Shown: piece by piece, positions 8,306-16,939 of the stretch | Position numbering within the stretch: position 1 is the stretch's first letter | Layout: every line of letters begins with the position of its first letter | Origin: UBA6183 sp964603255 | Lineage (GTDB): Bacteria > Bacteroidota > Bacteroidia > UKL13-3 | Direction: 5' to 3' | Length of the DNA stretch: 16,939 bases | NCBI GenBank assembly: GCA_964603255.1 | Contig: CAZRVA010000052.1 | Span: 1-16,939, forward strand | Notes under the pieces: model-generated | Seen by the model: the letters and a program-made list of their open reading frames with translations, nothing else | Told to the model about the DNA's origin: nothing | Databases searched by the model: none | Made by a program: the position numbers and the translations under genes

Positions 8306-11300
8306 TTATTGCTTAATTAATTTTATGTGTGTATTATGGGTTGATGTGTTTACTTTAACAAAGTATACTCCGGTTGAAATTGTTATATCACCTTCATTAA
8401 ACACCGGCAACAATTGGTAGCCCTTGTTCAATTTATTGGTTTGGTATGATGTAACTATTTTACCATTCATGTCGTATACTGTAATAGTAACTTCATCGTC
8501 TTGTGGTAATTCAATAGCAAGTTTTACATCAACAGTTGCTACTGTAGGGTTAGGATATAAAGTAACCTTAAATCCTTGTTCTATGTTTTGCCCAGAACTG
8601 CAATCAACTTGAGCTGCTGTGCTTAATAAAACGGCTTGACTTGTTTTTCCTAATACAGTATTAGAAGCAAAGGAGTTAGATTCGTTACATAAGTATGATT
8701 TACCATTGCTTTCGTTTAACAACTTAAATGTAATCTTACTGTCGCTTTCATCACCGGCAATAGTTAAGTAATAGAAGAAATCATTACCCGTTTTTTGTGC
8801 TTTAGCAACACCTCTTAGTTCGTTATTTACATAAGCACCAAGTAATAATTCGCCACTGTTTTGCAAGTTTAAGCAAGTACTTACTTTGGCAACTACACTC
8901 ATGTTGTTTTGGTAAGCGAAGTAATCTGGTTTCCATCTTTTGGAAACTGAATGCTCGGCTTCAATGGTGTTTTTGCCAAACATTGCCGATCTTGGATATA
9001 CAAATTGACCATTTGCTTGAGCATAATACATGTATCCAACATTTGGTCTTAATGCTTGTAAGCTTCCAATCCACCCCAAAATAGAATCATAAACAGCAAA
9101 GCTATTTTGGCTCTTTATTAAATCGCCATGTGTAGCTGTATGGTTAGCAAAAGCTTCGTTTGTGTTTAAGTTACGCTGAGAAACAAATCCAATCCAATTC
9201 CAACCCGTAACCAATGGTACCGGTGCATATGAAGGGTCTATTTCTACACCACTTATGGTTAGGGTATCAATACCAATAGATTTTAATCTGTATGAAAAAT
9301 TAGGTTTAACACCAGCAAAAGGACTACTTAATGTACCCAACCATCCTTGACCAATGTTATAATCTGAAGATTGAGTTTGACTTCTTAAAATTTCACCACC
9401 ATCAAGTTTAAGGTTGTTTAGTAACTTATTAAAGTTGTTTGAGTCGCGCATGCTTAAGTTAAACGATACCCAATTCCATCCATTATTAAGTGGTATTGTT
9501 CTCAGTAATTTGTCGTCAGCATTAAATATTACTGGTGCAGAAATTGAACCACGTAAATCATTGGCAATAAATGTAAGTTCCGGGGTAACCTCATCGTGCA
9601 TTTTACCTTCTGCTGCATTCCAAATTTTAAATATTACAGGCGCTGTTGAGTCTCCGTAAATATCAAGAAATACAAGATACCTATCAATATTTTCAAAGTA
9701 CTGTAATTTACCTTTACCTCTGCACTCACCATTAACAAATGCTGCTAGAATATTATCTGTATTACTCGAAATAACATTTCCTATGCGCATCTGACCAATA
9801 ACACTCATTGAGTTTTGGAACTTAGATGCATCAACAGTCCAGTTTGGTTCTGGTGCAAAAACTTTAAGCTTTATAACCAGTTTTTCAGAATAACCAAAGT
9901 CTGTTATCAAACCAATAGCCTCCTCGTAACTTCCAATATTTACATTTGGATTAACTGTAAACGTAATTTCTCTTGAGCTATTAGGAGCAATAGTACCGGT
10001 TGGTTGATTTGCAGATAACCATTGAGGTATATTTTGCAAGTTGTATGTTTTTAATGCTCCACCAGAGTTTATAATGGTTGATTTGAACGTTAATGGAGCT
10101 AATGACTGTTTCTCAAATGTTAACTCATCATCAAGCCATTTAACCTGGTTTTTATTAATAAAGGCAATCCATGTTTTAGGCGATTGCATTAAGTTACCGC
10201 GCAAATCTCTTACACCACTTACTGTAATATCTAATGTAACATTTTCAATTTCTTTAGGCTCAGACGATGGAGTGATGATGATTTTATCATTGTTTACTAC
10301 GTATGAGAACGAAATACTTTTAACCGGGCGAGGAAGTTTAATTGTTGGTGTTTGTATACTAAACATTCCGGTGTCGGTTGATGTAGTTACGTGGCTCGAA
10401 TCAGCAATATCTGTTAATGATGGCGATAAGATTGCTAAACCTGTTGGATCTATTGCATACAACTCAAACGGTAAGTATAGTTTTAAACCGGGCTCATTTC
10501 CAAGTAACCTATTTAGCCTATCACGTTTTACCAACTCTTGGGTTTTAGCAATATTCCAGAATCTTACCTCATCAATGTTTCCATTAAAGTACTGATCATA
10601 GTTTACTACTGTTCCATTTAACCAGGTTCTTGCACCAACAGATAAACGTGGGCCGCTAAACTCATTAAACGCACTTGTTAAATATGTTTTTTGCAAATTA
10701 CCATCAAGGTATGTAGAAAAATTACTATTACGCTGCATTACCAATGCTACATGATGCCATGTTGCATCAAACAATCCTGTATCAACTAACGCATAGGTAT
10801 TTCCATTATGATTTAGCATTAAAGCACCGTTACTTGTTTTATAAATATTCCAAGTAATATCACGTGTATCGTCAGTACCATCACCTTTACCATTACTCAA
10901 TAAAGTAGCTGCTGCTGTTTGGTTTGATTTTACCCAGAACTCAATGGTAAAATCATTCTCTTTGGTAATAGCCATGTTTGATGTTGTGGTTACCACCCGC
11001 GTTGTATTGCCATTAAAGCTGTAGCTTCTGCCTAAAGGAGTTATTTGCCAAGTAGCACCAACCACATTACCATGTCGTGCTCTAATAATTTCTTTTACAG
11101 CGTTGCCTTCTGCTTCATCTATTCTCCAATTTCCTAAAATACCAACTTCACGTCCGTTTAGTGTAGTAGTTAAATTCGACTGAATTTGTGCAGTAGTTCT
11201 GGCTACGTTCCATACCCTTAACTCAAGTAAATTGCCATTATAGCTTCTGTGTGAACCGGTAGAACTTCTACCCACAAGCATTTTTCCAGAGCCCATGTAA

Positions 11301-14300
11301 TCATTAAATAAGTTTACAGAGCCAATGTTTACCACATTACCATTTACATATAAAAGTGCTGTATTTGTAGTTGGATTAAAGCTAATTGCATAGTTACTAA
11401 ATGTTGTAGTGTTTGTTTGTGGTGTGTTTGAAGTAACGGTTTCATTTCCCACTTTAAATACCAAACGATTTGCTGCATCAAACCCAAACCAAATATTTTG
11501 GTTTGCATCAACCCCTTGCGAAACTAAACATTGTTCTGTGTTAAGTGTACCGCGTTTTGCCATTAACTCTATAGTAAACGGTTTATTAATTAGGTTGATG
11601 CCCGTTGGTAGTTCAATGTAGTCGTTGTTTGCATCGAAGTACAAACTTGTATTGGTTTGAACATCACTGCCATTTAACACACCACGAACATCAAAATTGC
11701 CTTTTGTTAAAGAGCTATTATCTATTGGCTCATTAAATTGAATACTGATGTCATCATTAGGGTCTAATATTCCATCACCTGGTGAAGGCGTGCCAAATAC
11801 CTCCGGATTTTGTCTATCAATTATACCTTGAAATACTGGTGAGTATACAAATACCTTTGGATTACCAGGTGCTGCGCACTCACTCACCGCTCTAATTTCA
11901 TAGTTACCATCTGCTACACCTTTTGTAATCCAATTGTAATCAATATAAGATTTGCCTAACGGTATTAAACGCTTTACTCCTTGATCGGTAACGCCTGTGG
12001 TGTCCTTATAAAACTTGGCAATATTTGACCAACTGGCTTCTGCAGCAGGCTTAAATTGGTACTCAATACTTTTTAGTCCACCAAAGTTATAATTATAACC
12101 ACCAATTGCAGTGGCAAGTGTATCTTTTAGTTTGTTGTTTAAAACCCATCTATCGCCTGGTGCTAAAAATGCAACCTCTGTACAAGTAGGAATATAACTT
12201 ATAGAGAATGATATCGTATCAAAAATAGTTTCATCACAAGTTGACTCTAAAATAAGTTGAATATTGTTGTAGTCAAAATGATTAGGGCCACGTTCAACGG
12301 TAAGTGTTTTTTGTGATGTAGCGCCATAAGGCACGTTAAAGTTACGATTTGGATCTAAGCCATCAACCTTTATAATTGCACCGTTTGGATTAGAAGCTTC
12401 GTTTACGCGTAATGCGTAAGTCATGTCTTGACGCGATTCACTTAAGTTACGTAACTCTAAAGTAAACACGCCCGATTCTTTTGCCGGAACATTATACAAT
12501 GCAGTTGGTCTGATACCAATGTCGGGAACCTCTCTTCGAGCTGTGGCAGCACTAATTAGCGGACCATTTTCAAGATGGGTTGTAGCCATGATGGTATCAT
12601 TATCAGGGTCGTAATATTTGGCTCTGGTTTCACCTTCATAAGGGCAAGAGGTTTGTCCTGCTCGTAACCTAAAAATGTGTCCGTTACCTAGTTTTCCATC
12701 TACAATATCAACACTTATTAAATCACCTTGGTCGCCATCTTGTAAATAGTAAGATATCGTGTTGGTTGTGGTGTTGGTTTCACTAGATGATTTACCATCC
12801 GTTCGATTATAGGTGATACTACCATTAAACATCAAACCAAATCCATTAAAGGTAGAACCCATCTGCCTTGATACACTTGGGCTAAATTGTAACTCTACTT
12901 CCTCAGATTCGCTTTTGTCTACTTGCGTAGTAAAATCTTGTTGTATAGAAGCTTCGCCAATACTAATGTTTCTGGCCTGTGCAGCACTTAAACTCGCTGT
13001 ATCTTTAAACGCCTCGTATTTCTCTTTTTCATTGCGAGCAAGTGCGTTTTTCCAAAGCCTAATTTGGTTGTTAAAGTACCTGATAGAGTCTACTTCAAAA
13101 ATACTATCTGGGCGGAATGAATAGCTTTGACCTGAAGAATCACCCGTTTCTAAAGTAAACGGATTGGCAGATGATCGTTGGTTTCCCCATATCGGATCGT
13201 CATTATTAGATGCGAACTTTAAGTCGTAATCCGGATCGTTGGTGTTGTTAAAATTTGACTTGTATCTAATTAGTCCTCTATTATTAGTGGCATTAGTCAA
13301 CAATAATTGATTTCTTAACCCAATCAATCCGGGAATAACCGTTTCTTCGATTTCTTTTGCAGTATAAACAAAAGTTGTTTTAACATCACCTGGCACCATA
13401 AAAAACCCTTTTGATAAACCAAGTTTATGTCCGTTAATTTCGTTGCCATAACAAACCGGAACATTGCCATTTTGGGCAGCACGTATACGGCAAGTAGCGG
13501 TATCCATTAGCTTTAAATTATCTGATAAACCGAAAATCAAGTTGGTTGCTTTGCCATAAAAAATATCAGCACCTGCGCCCACGCGCATTGGGTCTCCACC
13601 AGTTGTAATAGTGGTTGTGTTTGAAATCGTTTCTACCAGCTCGCCACTTGTGCTTTTGCTGTATGTTTGCGTTAAGCCCAATGATTGCGAGTTTTTAATT
13701 TCGGCCTCGTTTGTAACAAACGCACCCAAACCCACACCTGTAGTAATTTTAGTTCCTAAAACCAAGGTTGCTTCTACACCAATCTCTTCACCATTAGAAA
13801 TACTCCATGATGACGTTTTGGTTAATGATCTACCACTTTGCCAACTTGCATAACTTGCACTACCCGGAGGATCGCGTAAAATTAAATCAACCGTAGCCGG
13901 ACCAGTTGTTGTAAATGTGGCACCACCACTTCTTGCACCCAAAACATATCCTCTAAATAAACTACTTATTAAGTCTGTTCTGTTAGGATTCCATGTTACT
14001 GTTGAACCAACCTCTGGTGCGAAAGATATTTCTATGGTTGATGTATAACTGTAAGCGCCATTGGTTGAAAGGTTTGGTGCACCCGTTCTAAAACTATAAA
14101 ATGCATAACCACTATCTACCCTTATACCTGATCTTGATCTTTCTGATTCGCTAGCAATATTATTGGCTAAAATATTTAATGTACCTGAGGCTGGCACACT
14201 ATCTTTTTTGTTTAAACCACCATCGCGGTTAAAGTAATTTTCTATAATATTAATTTTGGCTTCGTAAATTTTGTCTTGAACAAAAATTGGATATCCAAAC

Positions 14301-16939
14301 GGATTGTTAGCTAGTGGTATATCTGTTCCCTCTATGTTAACCTTGGCCTCTCCGGTAAAATTATTTATTGTAGTATATGGTGCGGTTGTTGAGTTGGTAA
14401 CAAAAATCTCTGGTTCAACCAAGTACTTAAAGTCCAAGCGCTCATGATACTTAACACTGTCTATACGTATTAATGTATCAACTCGTAAAGTATCAACCAC
14501 TGTTTTCAATGCAGGTATGCCAGAAATATCAATACCTGTTGGGTTGCCTAAGCTTGCCGCAGTTAAAATTTTAGATAAATCAGAAGGTACTTTTAGCTCT
14601 CTAATAAAGTACTGCATTGGTGGCAAGTATATGGTGTACTCTCCTGTAGATGCATTGGTATATATGGTTTCCTCCATACAGCCAATTCCCGATGGACGGT
14701 TACTAAATGTAATTTGAGCGACACCTATATTGTTTTTAGATCTACCCAAACCAGGAGCTTTTCTTAACTCCCTTAAACCACCCACAACTCTACCCACTAC
14801 TTTTACCAAAGTAGAATCCCTGAATACAACACCACTTTCCGGGTTTAAAAATTCGTAAGCACCCGTTCTTGGAAATCTTCCAACACTAAATATGTGGTTT
14901 GCTTTTTCAACGGTTACAACATGCGGTCCAATCGGAACCTGGATTGTAAATTCTCCTTGCTCATCGGTTGTTACCAGCTCACCGTTTTGTAATACCGGAT
15001 TTCCGTCAATTTTTATAGCCACACCTTCTGATGGACAGTTATCTCCTTTTGCAAATATTACCCTACCACTAAAAGTAAACGATGATGTATTGGTAAAATT
15101 AATACTGTTTAAAACTGATGAACCTTCACCTAAAAAAATTGCATTACTGGTTGGTGTAAACGCATGGCTGATACCAGCCGATGAAAAATTAGGAACAACA
15201 GTAAATGTTTGTCCCGCACCGGTGTATCTAACATTAGTTACCAAGTAGTCACCATTTTCATCAGTATAACTGCTGTTGCTTAACAAACTGTTACCCGGAA
15301 TAATATTACTCCACTGAACACTGCTATGAAGCGTTCCGTTATTTTCATTAAATAAAATTCCAAGCTTTGATTGATCAAAGAAACGGAACAAGCCAGGAAT
15401 GTTTTCATCAAAACTCCAATAGCCCTTTAGGCCTGACTCATCAGGTGCCACAAAACGAGAGAAATCTCTTTTAACTAAGTTAGAGTCTTTATAATGACCC
15501 CACATTCTTAATTCATCAAGATTACCGTTGTATGATTTACCTAGCTCTAAACCACAGTTTACCATTGGTAAAAAACTAAATGAGGCAAGGCTTAAACTAC
15601 CTCTTAATATTCCATTAACATAAACCGCCATCTGGTCTTGTCTCATGGTAAATGTTATTTGACTGTAGTTATTTGCAGATATCGCATTGCTAACAGTTAT
15701 TGTTCTTGTGGTATTCGATGCATTTTTAATACTGCAATAAAGAGTTGTACCGTTGTGGTATATATCAACAGCCTGATTGCTTCCGTTTCTTACACCTACA
15801 AATTGTTTATCTCCTGTGTTTATATTTATAGGACGAGCCCAAAATTCAACACTAAAACCTGTATCAATATCAAGTTTATCACTTACGCTTACGTTTGATG
15901 GAGTAGCGTTTCCGGTAAATAATAATGATGATCCTGATGCTGCAGATGTGCTACTTACCGTAACCTTTACATCTTTAACAGCCACCCCACCACTATATGT
16001 AATACGTCCATTTACCAGACCAAAAGGACTTCTAAATCCTACATCTTCTGTTGCGTTTGAGTAAATTTGATTTCCGGCACAAGTTGTTTCGCCAATTACC
16101 GTGTATTTATATAACACATTTGCCAGCGCTGTTGCATCAACATAAACACCAGAACCTGCACTTACAGTATTAATAAGTGTCGAATCGTTGGTACTTCCGG
16201 CCTGCTTTCTATAAATTCTAAATGATGTTAGTTGTGGACCGTTATTATTGCTCCACTCTAACATCACTCGATCTGAATAATAGCCTTTTGAAACTTTTAA
16301 AAACTTACTTGTTGTAAAAGTTCCAGACAGGTTTGGCTGTAAATACGCAGTAAAATTACCCGTTGATGAGACGCCATTAGTTGAGCAATCATTGTGTGCT
16401 TTAACAATATATTGATAATTAATACAGGATGCCGCAGTGTTATCTACAAAGCTTGTTACATTGGCATCTACATCAAACGTTGAACTACCACCGGCACCAA
16501 TCGGATTTCTGATAACCTTAAAAAAAGTTTCGTTATTCGAATTGTCCGTCCAATTAACAGTAATTGTATTGTTGGTTGTGTTTGATGTAACAGAAGTAAT
16601 GGTTGGTGCTGCCGGCACATCAGGAGCTATACCGGTTACCGAAATAGGGCTACTGGTTCTGTTGCAATTGTCTGTAGCCGATATTCTGTAGTAATAAGTA
16701 ACGCCCTTAGCAACTGTTGCACCCGAAGGTGTTGTTGAGTTGTTCACGTAGCTTCTTGCACTCCCTGTTAGGTTAGCTTCCAAAACAGTATATGGGCCGC
16801 CCGAGCTTGTTGCTCTCTCTATTTTAAACCCATTAGCCGGGTTTGCTAAATTCCATTGCCAATTTAGCGTAATTGACCCGTTACAGTTTGCTGTAGTTGC
16901 CGTAAAACCATTCACAGTAGGCGGTGGGTCTTGCCACGA
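8306..16939 (-). CDS. Giant multidomain surface protein with type A T9SS sorting domain (5'-truncated by window edge)
   Basis: At least 2877 residues; the frame is open to the window edge (a GTG at 16915 is internal, with eight more codons before it), so the start lies outside. Order from the visible N-terminus: three FN3-like domains (to ~16040); a prealbumin/carboxypeptidase-regulatory-like domain (starts ~16015, ends ~15150) split by LamG copy 1 (15935-15400); two more prealbumin-like domains (15085-14875, 14815-14595); a long unassigned middle (14590-11830) with two Ser/Thr-rich segments and a TSCPYEGET motif; a Big_5/SbsA-Ig-like domain (starts 11820, ends 10150) split by LamG copies 2 and 3; a BACON-like domain (10130-9865); the unnamed GAFV module; two GWNW modules (9505-9235, 9225-8985); a second GAFV module; and a type A T9SS tail (8570-8309; LYPNP, GVYFVKV, IKLIKQ). 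Predicted to be secreted and cell-surface attached; a binding or adhesion role is inferred. No catalytic domain was recognised. Confidence 0.88.
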   Translation of the reverse strand, partial: SWQDPPPTVNGFTATTANCNGSITLNWQWNLANPANGFKIERATSSGGPYTVLEANLTGSARSYVNNSTTPSGATVAKGVTYYYRISATDNCNRTSSPISVTGIAPDVPAAPTITSVTSNTTNNTITVNWTDNSNNETFFKVIRNPIGAGGSSTFDVDANVTSFVDNTAASCINYQYIVKAHNDCSTNGVSSTGNFTAYLQPNLSGTFTTSKFLKVSKGYYSDRVMLEWSNNNGPQLTSFRIYRKQAGSTNDSTLINTVSAGSGVYVDATALANVLYKYTVIGETTCAGNQIYSNATEDVGFRSPFGLVNGRITYSGGVAVKDVKVTVSSTSAASGSSLLFTGNATPSNVSVSDKLDIDTGFSVEFWARPININTGDKQFVGVRNGSNQAVDIYHNGTTLYCSIKNASNTTRTITVSNAISANNYSQITFTMRQDQMAVYVNGILRGSLSLASFSFLPMVNCGLELGKSYNGNLDELRMWGHYKDSNLVKRDFSRFVAPDESGLKGYWSFDENIPGLFRFFDQSKLGILFNENNGTLHSSVQWSNIIPGNSLLSNSSYTDENGDYLVTNVRYTGAGQTFTVVPNFSSAGISHAFTPTSNAIFLGEGSSVLNSINFTNTSSFTFSGRVIFAKGDNCPSEGVAIKIDGNPVLQNGELVTTDEQGEFTIQVPIGPHVVTVEKANHIFSVGRFPRTGAYEFLNPESGVVFRDSTLVKVVGRVVGGLRELRKAPGLGRSKNNIGVAQITFSNRPSGIGCMEETIYTNASTGEYTIYLPPMQYFIRELKVPSDLSKILTAASLGNPTGIDISGIPALKTVVDTLRVDTLIRIDSVKYHERLDFKYLVEPEIFVTNSTTAPYTTINNFTGEAKVNIEGTDIPLANNPFGYPIFVQDKIYEAKINIIENYFNRDGGLNKKDSVPASGTLNILANNIASESERSRSGIRVDSGYAFYSFRTGAPNLSTNGAYSYTSTIEISFAPEVGSTVTWNPNRTDLISSLFRGYVLGARSGGATFTTTGPATVDLILRDPPGSASYASWQSGRSLTKTSSWSISNGEEIGVEATLVLGTKITTGVGLGAFVTNEAEIKNSQSLGLTQTYSKSTSGELVETISNTTTITTGGDPMRVGAGADIFYGKATNLIFGLSDNLKLMDTATCRIRAAQNGNVPVCYGNEINGHKLGLSKGFFMVPGDVKTTFVYTAKEIEETVIPGLIGLRNQLLLTNATNNRGLIRYKSNFNNTNDPDYDLKFASNNDDPIWGNQRSSANPFTLETGDSSGQSYSFRPDSIFEVDSIRYFNNQIRLWKNALARNEKEKYEAFKDTASLSAAQARNISIGEASIQQDFTTQVDKSESEEVELQFSPSVSRQMGSTFNGFGLMFNGSITYNRTDGKSSSETNTTTNTISYYLQDGDQGDLISVDIVDGKLGNGHIFRLRAGQTSCPYEGETRAKYYDPDNDTIMATTHLENGPLISAATARREVPDIGIRPTALYNVPAKESGVFTLELRNLSESRQDMTYALRVNEASNPNGAIIKVDGLDPNRNFNVPYGATSQKTLTVERGPNHFDYNNIQLILESTCDETIFDTISFSISYIPTCTEVAFLAPGDRWVLNNKLKDTLATAIGGYNYNFGGLKSIEYQFKPAAEASWSNIAKFYKDTTGVTDQGVKRLIPLGKSYIDYNWITKGVADGNYEIRAVSECAAPGNPKVFVYSPVFQGIIDRQNPEVFGTPSPGDGILDPNDDISIQFNEPIDNSSLTKGNFDVRGVLNGSDVQTNTSLYFDANNDYIELPTGINLINKPFTIELMAKRGTLNTEQCLVSQGVDANQNIWFGFDAANRLVFKVGNETVTSNTPQTNTTTFSNYAISFNPTTNTALLYVNGNVVNIGSVNLFNDYMGSGKMLVGRSSTGSHRSYNGNLLELRVWNVARTTAQIQSNLTTTLNGREVGILGNWRIDEAEGNAVKEIIRARHGNVVGATWQITPLGRSYSFNGNTTRVVTTTSNMAITKENDFTIEFWVKSNQTAAATLLSNGKGDGTDDTRDITWNIYKTSNGALMLNHNGNTYALVDTGLFDATWHHVALVMQRNSNFSTYLDGNLQKTYLTSAFNEFSGPRLSVGARTWLNGTVVNYDQYFNGNIDEVRFWNIAKTQELVKRDRLNRLLGNEPGLKLYLPFELYAIDPTGLAILSPSLTDIADSSHVTTSTDTGMFSIQTPTIKLPRPVKSISFSYVVNNDKIIITPSSEPKEIENVTLDITVSGVRDLRGNLMQSPKTWIAFINKNQVKWLDDELTFEKQSLAPLTFKSTIINSGGALKTYNLQNIPQWLSANQPTGTIAPNSSREITFTVNPNVNIGSYEEAIGLITDFGYSEKLVIKLKVFAPEPNWTVDASKFQNSMSVIGQMRIGNVISSNTDNILAAFVNGECRGKGKLQYFENIDRYLVFLDIYGDSTAPVIFKIWNAAEGKMHDEVTPELTFIANDLRGSISAPVIFNADDKLLRTIPLNNGWNWVSFNLSMRDSNNFNKLLNNLKLDGGEILRSQTQSSDYNIGQGWLGTLSSPFAGVKPNFSYRLKSIGIDTLTISGVEIDPSYAPVPLVTGWNWIGFVSQRNLNTNEAFANHTATHGDLIKSQNSFAVYDSILGWIGSLQALRPNVGYMYYAQANGQFVYPRSAMFGKNTIEAEHSVSKRWKPDYFAYQNNMSVVAKVSTCLNLQNSGELLLGAYVNNELRGVAKAQKTGNDFFYYLTIAGDESDSKITFKLLNESNGKSYLCNESNSFASNTVLGKTSQAVLLSTAAQVDCSSGQNIEQGFKVTLYPNPTVATVDVKLAIELPQDDEVTITVYDMNGKIVTSYQTNKLNKGYQLLPVFNEGDITISTGVYFVKVNTSTHNTHIKLIKQ
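8309..8573 (-). other. Type A T9SS C-terminal sorting domain (Por secretion tail)
   Basis: The last ~87 residues of the giant protein read VTLYPNPTVATVDVK, then VTITVYDMNGKIV, GVYFVKV and IKLIKQ. This is the standard type A pattern: YPNP start, an I..Y...G strand, G.Y.v.v and a basic end. Type A tails direct export through the T9SS and, in studied species, linkage to the surface or release after cleavage. Confidence 0.9.
8610..8938 (-). other. Unnamed W...MSV...GAFV..E.RG module, copy 3 (giant protein)
   Basis: About 110 residues just before the type A tail: RWKPDYFAYQNNMSVVAKV, LLLGAYVNNELRGVA, ITFKLLNESNGKSY. It is similar to the copies at 9510-9855 and 7890-8226. Confidence 0.65.
8985..9505 (-). 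repeat. Two tandem GWNW modules in the giant protein
   Basis: Copy 1 (9505-9235) starts IPLNNGWNWVSFNLSM and continues GGEILRSQ, GWLGTL and VKPNFSYRLK. Copy 2 (9225-8985) starts VPLVTGWNWIGF and continues GDLIKSQNSFAVY, GWIGSL, LRPNVGYMYY and FVYP. The same GWNW...GD.IKSQ..FA.Y...GW.GSL...P..GYM pattern is familiar from Bacteroidota secreted proteins, but I know no function for it. Copy 2 is the more canonical. Confidence 0.7.
9510..9855 (-). other. Unnamed W...MSV...GAFV..E.RG module, copy 2 (giant protein)
   Basis: About 115 residues: PNWTVDASKFQNSMSVIGQM, ILAAFVNGECRGKG, VIFKIWNAAEGKMHDE, LRGSISAPVIF. It lies between the BACON-like domain and the GWNW pair. Confidence 0.65.
10150..11820 (-). 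other. Big_5/SbsA-Ig-like domain split by a tandem LamG pair
   Basis: The first half (11820-11660) reads NPEVFGTPSPGDG, DDISIQFNEPIDNSSL and GNFDVRG. The second half (10345-10150) reads YVVNNDKIIITPSS, VTLDITVSGVRDLRGNLMQS and WIAFIN. Put together they form one Ig-like domain of the Big_5 type. Between them lie two LamG-like jelly rolls: SLYFDANNDYIELP ... LLELRVWN (11650-11050) and SYSFNGNTTRVV ... IDEVRFWN (11035-10390). Confidence 0.65.
15150..16015 (-). other. Prealbumin-like domain split by LamG copy 1
   Basis: The N-terminal strands GLVNGRITYSGGVAVKDVKV (about 16015-15950) and the C-terminal strands SYTDENGDYLVTNVRYTGAG with TFTVVPNFSS (about 15285-15150) together match one carboxypeptidase-regulatory-like fold. 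A LamG-like domain (SLLFTGNATPSNV ... FSVEFWARP ... NLDELRMWG ... GYWSFDE, about 15935-15400) sits in the loop between them. Confidence 0.6.

Noticed and set aside
10041..10595. A 184-codon plus-strand ORF opposite the giant protein
   Set aside because: The minus-strand frame is continuous over thousands of codons with recognisable domains. The plus-strand translation has no signal, domain or plausible start context.
8306..16939. The giant being an alpha-2-macroglobulin or an enzyme with appended binding domains
   Set aside because: I see no thioester motif (GCGEQ-like) and no recognisable catalytic motif; LamG, FN3 and Ig-like domains dominate.

Overview
The window looks like a chromosomal contig from an AT-rich member of the Bacteroidota. 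The evidence is two type IX secretion system (T9SS) sorting domains (one type A, one type B), a PorP/SprF-family outer-membrane protein, very large Thr/Asn/Ser-rich surface proteins, and a near absence of Shine-Dalgarno sites. The genus cannot be told from this sequence. I see no tRNA, rRNA, CRISPR or transposase. There is one run of exactly 100 Ns (7277-7376).

Left part (1-1600, + strand): about 250 bp of upstream DNA with several inverted repeats. It is followed by an AraC-type regulator (249-1007) and a dihydrofolate-reductase-like (RibD C-terminal type) oxidoreductase (1066-1596), probably co-transcribed. A 12-bp perfect hairpin with A and T tracts (1725-1761) is a bidirectional terminator between this pair and the convergent operon to its right.

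Right part (1781-16939, - strand): one tightly packed four-gene unit, read from right to left. (1) A giant mosaic protein of at least 2877 residues, 5'-truncated by the window edge, with FN3, LamG, prealbumin-like, Big_5-like and BACON-like domains and a type A T9SS tail. (2) After 20 bp, a cadherin-repeat protein with a signal peptide, at least 13 repeats of about 100 residues and a type B (CHU_C) tail; it is interrupted by the N gap. (3) After 17 bp and a strong Shine-Dalgarno, a PorP/SprF-family protein with an extra C-terminal coiled coil. (4) Overlapping by 11 bp, a small OmpA-family protein with its own coiled coil. The order type B cargo - PorP/SprF partner - OmpA fits the known rule that type B cargo needs a cognate SprF-like protein. 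The likely product is a cell-surface adhesin assembly anchored to peptidoglycan.

Points that stand out: a three-repeat higher-order period (900/894/897 nt) in the cadherin array; a repeat-phase argument that the N gap is really 6 nt plus a whole number of 300-nt repeats; an unnamed W...MSV...GAFV..E.RG module found once in the cadherin protein and twice in the giant; LamG cassettes nested inside two different host domains of the giant; and matching coiled-coil additions on the SprF-like and OmpA proteins.
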